Source: Chitinophagaceae bacterium (GTDB lineage Bacteria > Bacteroidota > Bacteroidia > Chitinophagales > Chitinophagaceae). Taken from it: 34,611 bases of DNA. Below, in pieces: positions 10,916 to 19,833 of the stretch. Position numbers and translations under genes: made by a program. The notes under the pieces were generated by a model. That model had not been told where the DNA came from and searched no databases. It saw only the letters and a list, made by a program, of their open reading frames with translations. How positions within the stretch are numbered: the stretch's first letter is position 1; each line of letters begins with the position of its first letter. The stretch covers positions 1 to 34,611 of the forward strand of contig JADGPX010000003.1 in assembly GCA_017882215.1 (NCBI GenBank), read 5' to 3'.

Positions 10916-11872
10916 TTAATATCCCGCTTTAGCCCCGCCAATATTTTCTATCGGATGCCATGTGGTTTTTATTTCCTGTGTATCCATAATGAAATAAGGT
11001 GACTGACCATTTTCGGTGAGCCAGTTTATTTTATTGTACAGTACTACACGCTTTATATTCAGCGATGCTTTTTCCTGCATCATTTTTTGTGTATCGGCAT
11101 CGTTTTCGCAAAACACCAAAGCATTCACATCCATGTGATCGGCAAAATAAGAAGCCAGCTCCGCAACCTTGCCGGTAAGAATATTTACCACACCGCCGGG
11201 AACATCAGAAGAATTGAGCACTTCAGCAAAGGTGACTGCACAAAGCGGCTTTGTGAACGATGCCAACACGATGCATGTATTGCCTCCTGCAATTACCGGG
11301 GCAATCACCGAAACCAGTCCGAGTAATGAACTTGCCTGCGGCGCAATGATGGATACAACTCCTGTTGGCTCCGGAGTTGAGAAATTAAAATGAGATGATG
11401 CAACAGGGTTTACACTACTGTACAATTGCTGAAATTTATCGCACCATCCTGCATAATAAATTAAGCGGTCGATAGAAAGCAACACTTCATTTTCTGCTTC
11501 TTCTTTTGTTGTATCCTGTTTTATAAGTTCATCTATAAATTGCGCTTTTCTGCCTTCGAGCATTTCTGCAATGCGATACAATATTTGTCCGCGGTTGAAT
11601 GCTGCTCTTGAGCCCCAATCACCAAAAGCACTTCTTGCAGCCACTACAGCTTCTCTAAAATCTTTACGTGAGCTAAGACAAACATTGGCAAGTTTTTCTT
11701 TGTCTCCATTTTCTGCAATGTAGTACCTGCCGGATTCTGTTCTCGGAAATTTTCCGCCGATATAAATTTTGTAAGTCTTTAAAATTTCCAAACGCTTTTT
11801 AGGAGCACCGTTGGTTTGAGCTTTTTCGAGTTTTGGTACTTTAGCGGTTTTGTTTATAGTTGATGTTTGCAT
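10916..11872 (-). CDS. Aldehyde dehydrogenase-like protein lacking the catalytic Cys region (pseudo-ALDH)
   Basis: ALDH N-terminal fold motifs (YIGGKFPRTESGRYY, AGGNTCIVLASFTKPLCAVTFAEVLNSSDVPGGVVNILTG) but only 318 aa; no GQxCCAGSR or ELGGK motif. Confidence 0.82.
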   Translation of the reverse strand: MQTSTINKTAKVPKLEKAQTNGAPKKRLEILKTYKIYIGGKFPRTESGRYYIAENGDKEKLANVCLSSRKDFREAVVAARSAFGDWGSRAAFNRGQILYRIAEMLEGRKAQFIDELIKQDTTKEEAENEVLLSIDRLIYYAGWCDKFQQLYSSVNPVASSHFNFSTPEPTGVVSIIAPQASSLLGLVSVIAPVIAGGNTCIVLASFTKPLCAVTFAEVLNSSDVPGGVVNILTGKVAELASYFADHMDVNALVFCENDADTQKMMQEKASLNIKRVVLYNKINWLTENGQSPYFIMDTQEIKTTWHPIENIGGAKAGY

Positions 11873-11876
11873 GTGA

Positions 11877-11911
11877 ATCGTTTAAATCGTTTAAGGGTTT
11901 AACGTTTAAAG
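11877..11911. repeat. GTTTAA-rich repeat, copy 1
   Basis: atcgtttaaatcgtttaagggtttaacgtttaaag. Confidence 0.8.
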
Positions 11912-12301
11912 TTATTTTTTCCGTTCGCCCTGAATAACTGTTTTTTGTAAATATGAAATAAATTTTTGCAATATAGAACTGATTCTAACTGCTAATGAAT
12001 AGAAATCATCGAACTGTTGTTGATTTATATATTTTCTATCTAACGCTCTATATAGTTGAGAACGTAATTCGCCACATGAACCTTTTGAATATCCCAAAAA
12101 CTGAATGAACTCTGCTCTAGTTCCTCTTTCAAATCCTTCAGCAATATTATCCATTATAGATCCTGATGAGCCTTCAATCTGACCAATTAATCTGTAATTA
12201 CTTTTAAACGAACCATTATCAATTAGGCTTCCAATATTATTACATAATTCCCTGCTAACCTTCCATGCCTCTACATCTTCAAATTTTTTTATAGTTGCCA
12301 A
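11912..12301 (-). CDS. Four helix bundle protein (S23/IVP-like family)
   Basis: FEDVEAWKVSRELCNNIGSL, GSSGSIMDNIAEGFERGTRAEFIQFLGYSKGSCGELRSQLYRALD, typical of the family. Confidence 0.9.
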   Translation of the reverse strand: MATIKKFEDVEAWKVSRELCNNIGSLIDNGSFKSNYRLIGQIEGSSGSIMDNIAEGFERGTRAEFIQFLGYSKGSCGELRSQLYRALDRKYINQQQFDDFYSLAVRISSILQKFISYLQKTVIQGERKK

Positions 12302-12308
12302 TGTTTTG

Positions 12309-12365
12309 AATCGTTTTAGGGTTTAAAAAGAACGTTTAAGGGTTTAACGTTTAAATCGTTTAAAG
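12309..12365. repeat. GTTTAA-rich repeat, copy 2
   Basis: aatcgttttagggtttaaaaagaacgtttaagggtttaacgtttaaatcgtttaaag. Confidence 0.8.
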
Positions 12366-12423
12366 TTTTTTTAATTGATGCATTCATTGATTAAGATGTT
12401 GATGCTAAATTTTAATTCGCTAA

Positions 12424-12465
12424 CCTTTAAACGTTAAACGATTTAAACCCTTAAACGTTAAACGA
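12424..12465. repeat. GTTTAA-rich repeat, copy 3 (inverted, overlaps ALDH stop codon)
   Basis: cctttaaacgttaaacgatttaaacccttaaacgttaaacga; complement of the GTTTAAGGGTTTAACGTTTAAA unit. Confidence 0.8.
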
Positions 12466-13942
12466 TGCCCCCCAACTTCACATAAGCCGACAATCCATGT
12501 AATCCGCCTTCTCTTCCGTATCCGCTTTCTTTGTATCCGCCAAATGGTGATGTAGGATCGAATTGATTAAATGTGTTTGCCCAAACAACACCTGCTCTTA
12601 ACTTTGTTGTCATGTTAAAAATCTTAGAGCCCTTGTCTGTCCACACTCCTGCAGAAAGTCCGTAAGGTGTGTTGTTTGCTTTTTCAATTACTTCATCATC
12701 TGTTCTAAAACTTTGAATTGCCAGTACAGGACCAAAAATTTCTTCCTGAGAAATTCTGTTTGATTGCGCCACGTTGGTAAAAATTGTAGGGCGACAAAAA
12801 AATCCTTTACTTGGTAAGTCGCAACTGCTTTGATACATTTCAGCGCCTTCCTTTTGTCCGATCTTTAAATATTTATTTATCTGGTTTAATTGCTGTTTTG
12901 AATTGATGGCGCCAATGTCAGTGTTCTTATCCATCGGGTCACCAACGATCAAAGTTTCCAAACGGTCTTTCAGTTTGCGAACCACTTCTTTAAAAACAGA
13001 TTCCTGCACATACAATCTTGAGCCTGCACAACAAACATGTCCCTGGTTAAAAAATATTCCGTTAATAACACCTTCCACTGCCTGGTCAATTGGTGCATCA
13101 TCAAAAATTATGTTAGCAGCTTTTCCGCCAAGTTCCAATGTTGCTTTTTTATTTGTTCCTGCAATTGCCCGCTGAATAATTTTTCCAACTTCTGTTGAAC
13201 CGGTGAAAGCAATTTTATTTATATCAGGATGATTAACGATGGCTGCTCCTGTTGCACCGGCGCCTGTAATAATGTTCACTACACCCGGCGGCAAGTCTGC
13301 TTCCTGAATTATTTCTGCTAATTTCAATGCAGTCAATGAAGTTGTTTCTGCAGGCTTCAAAACAACGGTGTTACCTGTTGCCAAAGCTGGTGCAATTTTC
13401 CATGCAGCCATCAGCAAAGGAAAGTTCCATGGAATAATTTGCCCTGCAACACCAAGCGGCTGTGCATTACGGTTAGGAAATGCATACTCTAATTTATCAG
13501 CCCAACCGGCATAATAAAAGAAATGATTGGCAACAACAGGTATATCAAAATCACGGCTCTCACGAATTGGCTTTCCACCATCAAGCGTTTCAATTATTGC
13601 CAGCTCTCTTGCACGTTCCTGCACCATCCGTGCAATGCGAAAAAGATATTTGCCTCTTTCTTTCGGCGGCATTTTCTTCCACACATTCTCATATGCATTT
13701 CTCGCCGCTTTCACCGCCCTGTCTACATCTGCCGCGTTTGCGTCAGCAACTTCCGAAAGTTTTTCTTCATTCGCCGGATTGATGGTGTCAAAATATTTTT
13801 TACTCAGGGGCTTCTCAAATTTTCCGTTTATGAACAGATCGTACCGCGGATTTATTTTTGCAGCCGACTTGCTTTCCGGTGCTGGTGCGTATTTACGGGC
13901 ACTGTCGAACTTTAATTTTAGTGTGTTGTTTTTTGTAGCCAT
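12458..13942 (-). CDS. Aldehyde dehydrogenase (catalytically complete)
   Basis: NPANEEKLSEVADA, IPWNFPLLMAAWKIAPALATGNTVVLKPAE, ATLELGGKAANIIF, FNQGHVCCAGSRLYV, EEIFGPVLAI; likely start MATKNN. Confidence 0.95.
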   Translation of the reverse strand: MATKNNTLKLKFDSARKYAPAPESKSAAKINPRYDLFINGKFEKPLSKKYFDTINPANEEKLSEVADANAADVDRAVKAARNAYENVWKKMPPKERGKYLFRIARMVQERARELAIIETLDGGKPIRESRDFDIPVVANHFFYYAGWADKLEYAFPNRNAQPLGVAGQIIPWNFPLLMAAWKIAPALATGNTVVLKPAETTSLTALKLAEIIQEADLPPGVVNIITGAGATGAAIVNHPDINKIAFTGSTEVGKIIQRAIAGTNKKATLELGGKAANIIFDDAPIDQAVEGVINGIFFNQGHVCCAGSRLYVQESVFKEVVRKLKDRLETLIVGDPMDKNTDIGAINSKQQLNQINKYLKIGQKEGAEMYQSSCDLPSKGFFCRPTIFTNVAQSNRISQEEIFGPVLAIQSFRTDDEVIEKANNTPYGLSAGVWTDKGSKIFNMTTKLRAGVVWANTFNQFDPTSPFGGYKESGYGREGGLHGLSAYVKLGGIV

Positions 13943-13965
13943 AAGTATTTCCCCCTCACCCCCAG

Positions 13966-13989
13966 CCCCTCTCCACAAGTGGAGAGGGG
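13966..13989. repeat. Palindrome CCCCTCTCCACAAGTGGAGAGGGG
   Basis: Perfect inverted repeat preceded by CCCCCTCACCCCCAG. Confidence 0.8.
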
Positions 13990-14289
13990 AGCCGGGAAGT
14001 TTATATTTATTGAATATTTTATTTGCAATTCAGCATTTTTGGTTATTCATCTTTAATATTATTTTTTATGACCAACTTCATCTCATAACTCATCATCGTT
14101 GTGTCATTCACTTGTACATTATGTTCTTCATTCAGCAACCTCATCCTCCATCTCTTTCTCCTTGAGGAGAAGGAGCGGTGCTTCATTCCTAATCCAAACA
14201 TTATATCTTCCAATTCATCAATAAATCATTGTTCATCTCTATTGCCGATGTGTTAGCACATAATTTATCAAAAAACTTCTGTTTGGCCT

Positions 14290-14311
14290 CCCTCTCCACT
14301 TGTGGAGAGGG
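14290..14311. repeat. Palindrome CCCTCTCCACTTGTGGAGAGGG
   Basis: Perfect inverted repeat followed by ACACAGGGTGAGGGGG; opposite orientation to 13950-13998. Confidence 0.8.
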
Positions 14312-14330
14312 ACACAGGGTGAGGGGGCTT

Positions 14331-15266
14331 TTAATCTATCGAAAAATAGTCTTTCCCCTGGTAAACTCCGGTTTTCTCTTTCATTAGTTGCATCAAAATA
14401 TCATTGGCAAGACTGCTTGCACCAAACCTGAACCAATGATTATTCATCCAGTCTTCACCTAAAATTTCATTCAGCATAACAAGATAATGTAAAGCCAGTT
14501 TTGCTTTTGAAATTCCGCCGGCTGGCTTCATGCCGATCATCTTACCTGTCTTGTAATAAAAATCTCTTATCGCTTCAAGCATTACCAATGTTACAGGCAT
14601 GGTTGCAGCAGGCGTAACTTTCCCTGTTGATGTTTTAATAAAATCTGCGCCTGCATACATTGCAATATCACTTGCCTTGCGAACCTTATCAAATGTTACC
14701 AGTTCCCCTGTTTCCAAAATAACTTTCAATCTTGCATCACCACATGCCTCCTTTATTGTAGCAATTTCATCAAACACGTAATTGTATTCACCTTCTAAAA
14801 ATTTACCACGACTTATAACCATATCCACTTCATCGGCTCCCTGCTGAACAGCAAATTTTGTTTCCCGAATTTTCACATCTCTTGGCGCCTGTCCGCTTGG
14901 AAAACCTGTTGCCACTGAAGCCACTTTTATTCCTGAACCTTCCAATGCTTTTTTTGCTGTTTTAACCATTGACGGATAAACACAAACCGCTGCAACTGTT
15001 GGTAAGCCTGGATATGCATCGAGTAAGTGCATAGCTTTGTAACACATTTGTTTCACTTTGCCTTCTGAATCTTTTCCTTCCAAGGTGGTAAGGTCTATCA
15101 TATTTAATGCAAGCAACAAACCGTTTACCTTAGTTTCTTTTTTAATACTTCTTTTGGTGAACCTTGCTGCCCGTTCTTCAATACCAACCTGATCAACTCT
15201 TGGTGAAAGGGTGAAACCTGCCTGCCGGTAGGCAAGATCCGGCATTGCTACGGTTGTTTCTGCCAT
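14331..15266 (-). CDS. deoC: Deoxyribose-phosphate aldolase
   Basis: MIDLTTLEGKDSEGKVKQMCYKA, VAAVCVYPSMVKTAKKAL, EVDMVISRGKFLEGEY, ADFIKTSTGKVTPAATMPVTLVM, MKPAGGIS. Confidence 0.95.
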   Translation of the reverse strand: MAETTVAMPDLAYRQAGFTLSPRVDQVGIEERAARFTKRSIKKETKVNGLLLALNMIDLTTLEGKDSEGKVKQMCYKAMHLLDAYPGLPTVAAVCVYPSMVKTAKKALEGSGIKVASVATGFPSGQAPRDVKIRETKFAVQQGADEVDMVISRGKFLEGEYNYVFDEIATIKEACGDARLKVILETGELVTFDKVRKASDIAMYAGADFIKTSTGKVTPAATMPVTLVMLEAIRDFYYKTGKMIGMKPAGGISKAKLALHYLVMLNEILGEDWMNNHWFRFGASSLANDILMQLMKEKTGVYQGKDYFSID

Positions 15267-15314
15267 ATTATTTTTTGTAGAAATTAAATTTACTATAAAT
15301 GCTGAATAGATACC

Positions 15315-18300
15315 TTAGCTTTCTTTCCCATGGCAGTTCTTATATTTCTTTCCGCTGCCGCAGGGACATGGATCATTCCTTCCTATTTTAGGACCAACTT
15401 TTATAGGTTCTCTTTTTACCGGTTCTGAAGGATCGTTGTAATCATTTTCATTTGAAAGATATTCGGGTCCACCGCCTGCTGCTGCAAATTCTTCTTTACG
15501 CTGGCGCATTTTGCTCATATCTGTTCTTTGTTCTCTTCCTTCTCTTATTCTTCCGGGTTGATTTTGCTCAATAGGAATTCCGCAATGACACAGGAAGCCT
15601 ACAATATCTTTATTTACCTCGTCGTCCATTTGCTTAAATGCATTGAATGCTTCTATCTTATAAATAACCAATGGATCTTTTTGTTCATAACCCGCTGTTT
15701 GAACACTTTGACGAAGATCATCCATCGCTCTTAAATGCTCTTTCCAGGCATCGTCTATCAAAGCCAGTGTGAGACTGCGTTCCAAAGCATTGGTCAATTC
15801 ATCGCCGTTGGTAGCAATTGTTTTATCAAGATTAGCCAATGCCTGTATCGCTTTTTTTCCATCAGTAAATGGCACTGCTACATTTTCAATATGTGAGCCT
15901 TGCTCCCTACGGATATTTTTAATAACCGGCAAAGTTTGCTGGCTCATCGCCTGGTTTTTGTGATTGTAGTGAGCTTTTGCTTCTTCATACAATCTTTCAG
16001 TTAAAACATTCGTATCCCCTTTATCCAATTCCTCAGCAGTTATGGAAGTATCAATTCCAAAATTCAGGATAGCAGCTAATTTAAAATCTTCGTGATCGCT
16101 GGTTTCTTTAAATGAAATTATCAATCCTTCTGCAACGGAATAAAATGCATTATCAAGATCGAGTGCAAGCCTTTCTCCAAACAATGCATGATTGCGCTTA
16201 CCATAAATTACGGTGCGTTGCTTGTTCATTACATCATCATATTCCAACAGTCTTTTTCGTATACCGAAGTTATTTTCCTCCACTTTTTTCTGCGCTCTTT
16301 CAATGCTCTTGGAAATCATGCTGTGCTGGATAACCTCGCCTTCTTTGTAACCCATTCTATCCATCAAAGAAGCGATCCTTTCACTTCCAAACATACGCAT
16401 CAGATCATCTTCAAGCGAAACAAAAAATTGTGAAGTACCCGGATCACCCTGGCGACCGGCACGTCCACGAAGCTGTCTATCAACACGACGGCTCTCATGT
16501 CTCTCAGTACCTAAAATTGCAAGACCTCCTGACTGAACAACGCCGGGACCTAATTTGATATCTGTACCACGACCAGCCATATTTGTAGCGATGGTAACGC
16601 CTTGTGCATAACCTGCTTCAGCAACAACCTGTGCTTCCCGCTGATGTTGTTTTGCATTCAATACATTATGCGGAATTGCTTTTTGTTTCAGCATCCTGCT
16701 GAGCAATTCACTCACCTCTACCGAAGTTGTACCAACAAGAATTGGTCTGCCTGCATCACGCATTTTTTCAACTTCTTCAATAACTGCTTTATATTTTTCT
16801 CTCTTTGTTTTATAAACAAGATCCTGTGTATCTTTTCTTGTAACAGGTAAATTGGTTGGAATGGTTACTACATCCAATTTGTAAATATCCCAAAGCTCTG
16901 CTGCTTCTGTTTCTGCAGTACCCGTCATACCTGCCAGCTTGTGGTACATCCTGAAATAATTCTGTAATGTAATGGTGGCGTATGTTTGCGTAGCCGCTTC
17001 GATCTTTACATTTTCTTTTGCTTCAATTGCCTGGTGCAAGCCATCACTATATCTTCTGCCATCAAGAATACGGCCTGTTTGCTCGTCCACAATTTTTACC
17101 TGCCCCTCCATTACCACATATTCAACATCAATATCAAATAATGTGTAGGCTTTTAATAATTGCTGAACGGTGTGAATTCTATCTGCTTTTACAGAATAAT
17201 CATTAAGAAGAATTTCTTTCTGGTGCAACTTTTCATCAGCACTTAAAGAGCCTTTTTCAATTTCAGAAAGCTTTACGCCGATATCAGGAAGAATAAAAAA
17301 TTCCGGATCCTCTCCTGATTTGGTAATAAGGTTAATTCCCTTATCAGTCAATTCAACCTGGTTATTTTTTTCATCAATATGAAAATATAATTCATTATCA
17401 ACCTCAGGCATTTTTCTTTGCTGATCTGCCAGGTAATAATTTTCTGTTTTCTGAAGTTTTACTTTTATACCCGGTTCACTTAAGAATTTTATTAAAGCGC
17501 TGTTCTTTGGCAATCCTCTCCAGGAACGCATAAGAGCAAGCCCGCCGTCTTTAGGATCATCGTTGCCTTCAGCAATTTTCTTTTTTGCTTCTATCAAAAA
17601 ATTATTGGTAACTTTTTTCTGTGCATCAACAATCCTTTCAATTCTTGGTTTAAGAGAAAGAAATTCCTGCTGATCACCTTTTGGTACCGGACCGGAAATT
17701 ATCAATGGCGTTCTTGCATCATCAATTAAAACACTATCCACTTCATCCACCATTGCAAAGTGATGTTTGCGCTGCACCATCTCATCAGGAGAATGAACCA
17801 TGTTGTCTCTTAAATAATCAAAACCAAATTCATTATTGGTGCCGTAAACTATATCCGAATTATATGCAGCCCTGCGCTCATCACCGTTGGGCTCGTGTTT
17901 GTCAATACAATCAACAGTAATGCCCAGCCACTCAAAAATAGTTCCGTTCCATTCGCTATCACGACGTGCCAGGTAATCATTCACCGTTACAATATGAACA
18001 CCTTCGCCGGCCAAAGCATTTAAATAAGCAGGTAAAGTTGATACTAACGTTTTACCCTCACCCGTAGCCATCTCTGCAATTTTACCTTCGTGCAAAACGA
18101 TACCGCCTATTAGCTGAACATCATAGTGCATCATGTTCCAGGTAACTTCTCCGCCTGCGGCTGTCCATGTATTTTTAAAAATAGATTTATCGTCCTCAAT
18201 ACTGATGTAATTCTTTTTAATGCTAAGATTCCTGTCTAATTCAGTTGCGGTTGAAACCAGTTCTTTATTATTCTTAAAACGGTTTGCTGTTTCTTTAACC

Positions 18301-18644
18301 ACTGCAAATGCTTCGGGTAATATCTCTTTTAAAATTTCTTCAATTTTTTGATCGCGGTCCTTGCGCATCTTATCTACTTCCTGGTAGATCAGATCTCTGC
18401 CGCTAATATCAAGCGCCGTAAGGTTTTCTGCATCCTGCTTTTTTGCTGCGATCTCTGCATCAATTTCTGCAAGGTGTTCCTTGATCCTTAATTTAAATTC
18501 CTGCGTTTTATTGCGAAGCTCATCATTGGTTAAGGATTGATATTGGTTAAAGAACTGGTTGATCTCTCCAACCATAGGACTTATCTTTTTTACATCTTTT
18601 TCACTTTTATTACCACCAAACAATTTAGAAAGTAAACCTGCCAT
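15315..18644 (-). CDS. secA: Preprotein translocase subunit SecA
   Basis: ATGEGKTLVSTLPAYLNAL, VDEVDSVLIDDARTPLIISG, TNMAGRGTDIKLG, RQLRGRAGRQGDPG, C-terminal RNDPCPCGSGKKYKNCHG. Confidence 0.98.
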   Translation of the reverse strand: MAGLLSKLFGGNKSEKDVKKISPMVGEINQFFNQYQSLTNDELRNKTQEFKLRIKEHLAEIDAEIAAKKQDAENLTALDISGRDLIYQEVDKMRKDRDQKIEEILKEILPEAFAVVKETANRFKNNKELVSTATELDRNLSIKKNYISIEDDKSIFKNTWTAAGGEVTWNMMHYDVQLIGGIVLHEGKIAEMATGEGKTLVSTLPAYLNALAGEGVHIVTVNDYLARRDSEWNGTIFEWLGITVDCIDKHEPNGDERRAAYNSDIVYGTNNEFGFDYLRDNMVHSPDEMVQRKHHFAMVDEVDSVLIDDARTPLIISGPVPKGDQQEFLSLKPRIERIVDAQKKVTNNFLIEAKKKIAEGNDDPKDGGLALMRSWRGLPKNSALIKFLSEPGIKVKLQKTENYYLADQQRKMPEVDNELYFHIDEKNNQVELTDKGINLITKSGEDPEFFILPDIGVKLSEIEKGSLSADEKLHQKEILLNDYSVKADRIHTVQQLLKAYTLFDIDVEYVVMEGQVKIVDEQTGRILDGRRYSDGLHQAIEAKENVKIEAATQTYATITLQNYFRMYHKLAGMTGTAETEAAELWDIYKLDVVTIPTNLPVTRKDTQDLVYKTKREKYKAVIEEVEKMRDAGRPILVGTTSVEVSELLSRMLKQKAIPHNVLNAKQHQREAQVVAEAGYAQGVTIATNMAGRGTDIKLGPGVVQSGGLAILGTERHESRRVDRQLRGRAGRQGDPGTSQFFVSLEDDLMRMFGSERIASLMDRMGYKEGEVIQHSMISKSIERAQKKVEENNFGIRKRLLEYDDVMNKQRTVIYGKRNHALFGERLALDLDNAFYSVAEGLIISFKETSDHEDFKLAAILNFGIDTSITAEELDKGDTNVLTERLYEEAKAHYNHKNQAMSQQTLPVIKNIRREQGSHIENVAVPFTDGKKAIQALANLDKTIATNGDELTNALERSLTLALIDDAWKEHLRAMDDLRQSVQTAGYEQKDPLVIYKIEAFNAFKQMDDEVNKDIVGFLCHCGIPIEQNQPGRIREGREQRTDMSKMRQRKEEFAAAGGGPEYLSNENDYNDPSEPVKREPIKVGPKIGRNDPCPCGSGKKYKNCHGKES

Positions 18645-18694
18645 ATAGCCGTATTATTATATTAAATATTTCTGATAAGAATTTTACTTTGTCA

Positions 18695-18875
18695 AATATG
18701 GTGCGGAAAAATTTCGTAGCCAAAATGACAGCCCAAAGGACTCCTTTGGAGAAAAGCAAAGGTATGAAATAGTAAATAGCGAAGTAATTAAATCCAACAT
18801 CGCTGACACATCCCATTATTATAGTTTGGGCATGGTTGTGCACTATTGAAGCCTCCTGGTGAGGCTTTTTCTTTT
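18695..18875 (+). ncRNA. Candidate structured small RNA (6S-like) with intrinsic terminator
   Basis: Non-coding gap between divergent secA and atpG. Long-range pairs: AATA(TG)GTGC 18695-18704 with GCACTATT 18840-18847; AGCCA 18718-18722 with TGGTT 18833-18837; GCCCAAA 18731-18737 with TTTGGGC 18825-18831. Then GCCTC-CTGGT-GAGGC-TTTTTCTTTT. 5' boundary approximate. Confidence 0.55.
18851..18875 (+). terminator. Rho-independent terminator of the candidate ncRNA
   Basis: GCCTC CTGGT GAGGC TTTTTCTTTT; no plus-strand CDS ends upstream of it. Confidence 0.75.
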
Positions 18876-18916
18876 CCACCTTTCATGCTCACCTTTTTTT
18901 ATTAACACCATTAACA

Positions 18917-18924
18917 TAACTTTG
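18917..18924 (+). promoter_or_regulatory. Bacteroidota-type -7 element for atpG
   Basis: TAACTTTG matches the known TAnnTTTG consensus, upstream of the ATG at 18945. Confidence 0.55.
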
Positions 18925-18944
18925 CACCCCGCAAATACATATAA

Positions 18945-19826
18945 ATGAGTGGTGCATTAAAAGAAGTAAGGAACCGGATTAAGAGCGTTCAAAGTACTCA
19001 GCAAATTACCAAAGCAATGAAAATGGTAAGCGCTTCCAAATTGAGAAAAGCACAGGATGCCATTACACAAATACGACCTTATGCAAAAAAACTGCAGGAA
19101 ATGCTGAGTAATATTGTTAGCAATGCAGAAGGCAATATCAGCATGAACCTGGCAACGGCAAGGCATGTTGAAAAAGTGCTGGTGATTGTTGTTACCAGCG
19201 ACAGGGGATTATGCGGCGGATATAACAGCAATCTTATAAAACTTGCCAGGCAAACAATAAAAGAAAAATACAGTGCACAAAGCGCAAAAGGAAATGCGGA
19301 GCTTCTTCCCATTGGCAAAAAAGGTTATGAGCATTTTTTAAAAAATAATTTTAAAGTAGTTGATCATTACTGGAATATTTTTTCTGATATAAGCTTTGAA
19401 AATGTACAAAGAGCCGCAAAATTTGCTATGGATGCATTTGCCTCAGGACAGGTGGATGCAGTTGAATTAGTTTACAGCGAATTTAAAAATGCTGCAACAC
19501 AAAGGTTTGTTTCAGAACAATTTTTGCCTGTAATGAAAACAGAAAAAATAAAGGGACAAAAGCAGCAGGATTTTATTTTTGAACCGGATAAGGATGTGTT
19601 GATAGAAGAATTAATGCCTAAAATTTTAAACACTCAATTATACAAAGCAGTATTGGATGCAAATGCAAGTGAGCATGGCGCACGAATGACTGCAATGGAT
19701 AAAGCAACTGAAAATGCAAATGAGTTATTAAAGGCTTTAAAAATAAGCTACAACCGTGCAAGACAGGCTGCTATTACAACTGAACTTACTGAAATTGTTA
19801 GTGGCGCTGCGGCATTGCAGGGATAA
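18945..19826 (+). CDS. atpG: ATP synthase F1 gamma subunit
   Basis: KEVRNRIKSVQSTQQITKAMKMVSASKLRKAQ; C-terminal SYNRARQAAITTELTEIVSGAAAL. Confidence 0.97.
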   Translation: MSGALKEVRNRIKSVQSTQQITKAMKMVSASKLRKAQDAITQIRPYAKKLQEMLSNIVSNAEGNISMNLATARHVEKVLVIVVTSDRGLCGGYNSNLIKLARQTIKEKYSAQSAKGNAELLPIGKKGYEHFLKNNFKVVDHYWNIFSDISFENVQRAAKFAMDAFASGQVDAVELVYSEFKNAATQRFVSEQFLPVMKTEKIKGQKQQDFIFEPDKDVLIEELMPKILNTQLYKAVLDANASEHGARMTAMDKATENANELLKALKISYNRARQAAITTELTEIVSGAAALQG

Positions 19827-19833
19827 AGTAAAA

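Noticed and set aside
13527-14165. Plus-strand 212-aa ORF and other long ORFs opposite ALDH, secA, maeB and pgk
   Set aside because: Antisense to strongly conserved coding sequences; no domain resemblance.
18625-18879. Minus-strand 84-aa ORF upstream of secA
   Set aside because: Overlaps the secA start and the candidate ncRNA/terminator; composition is unconvincing and there is no recognizable domain.
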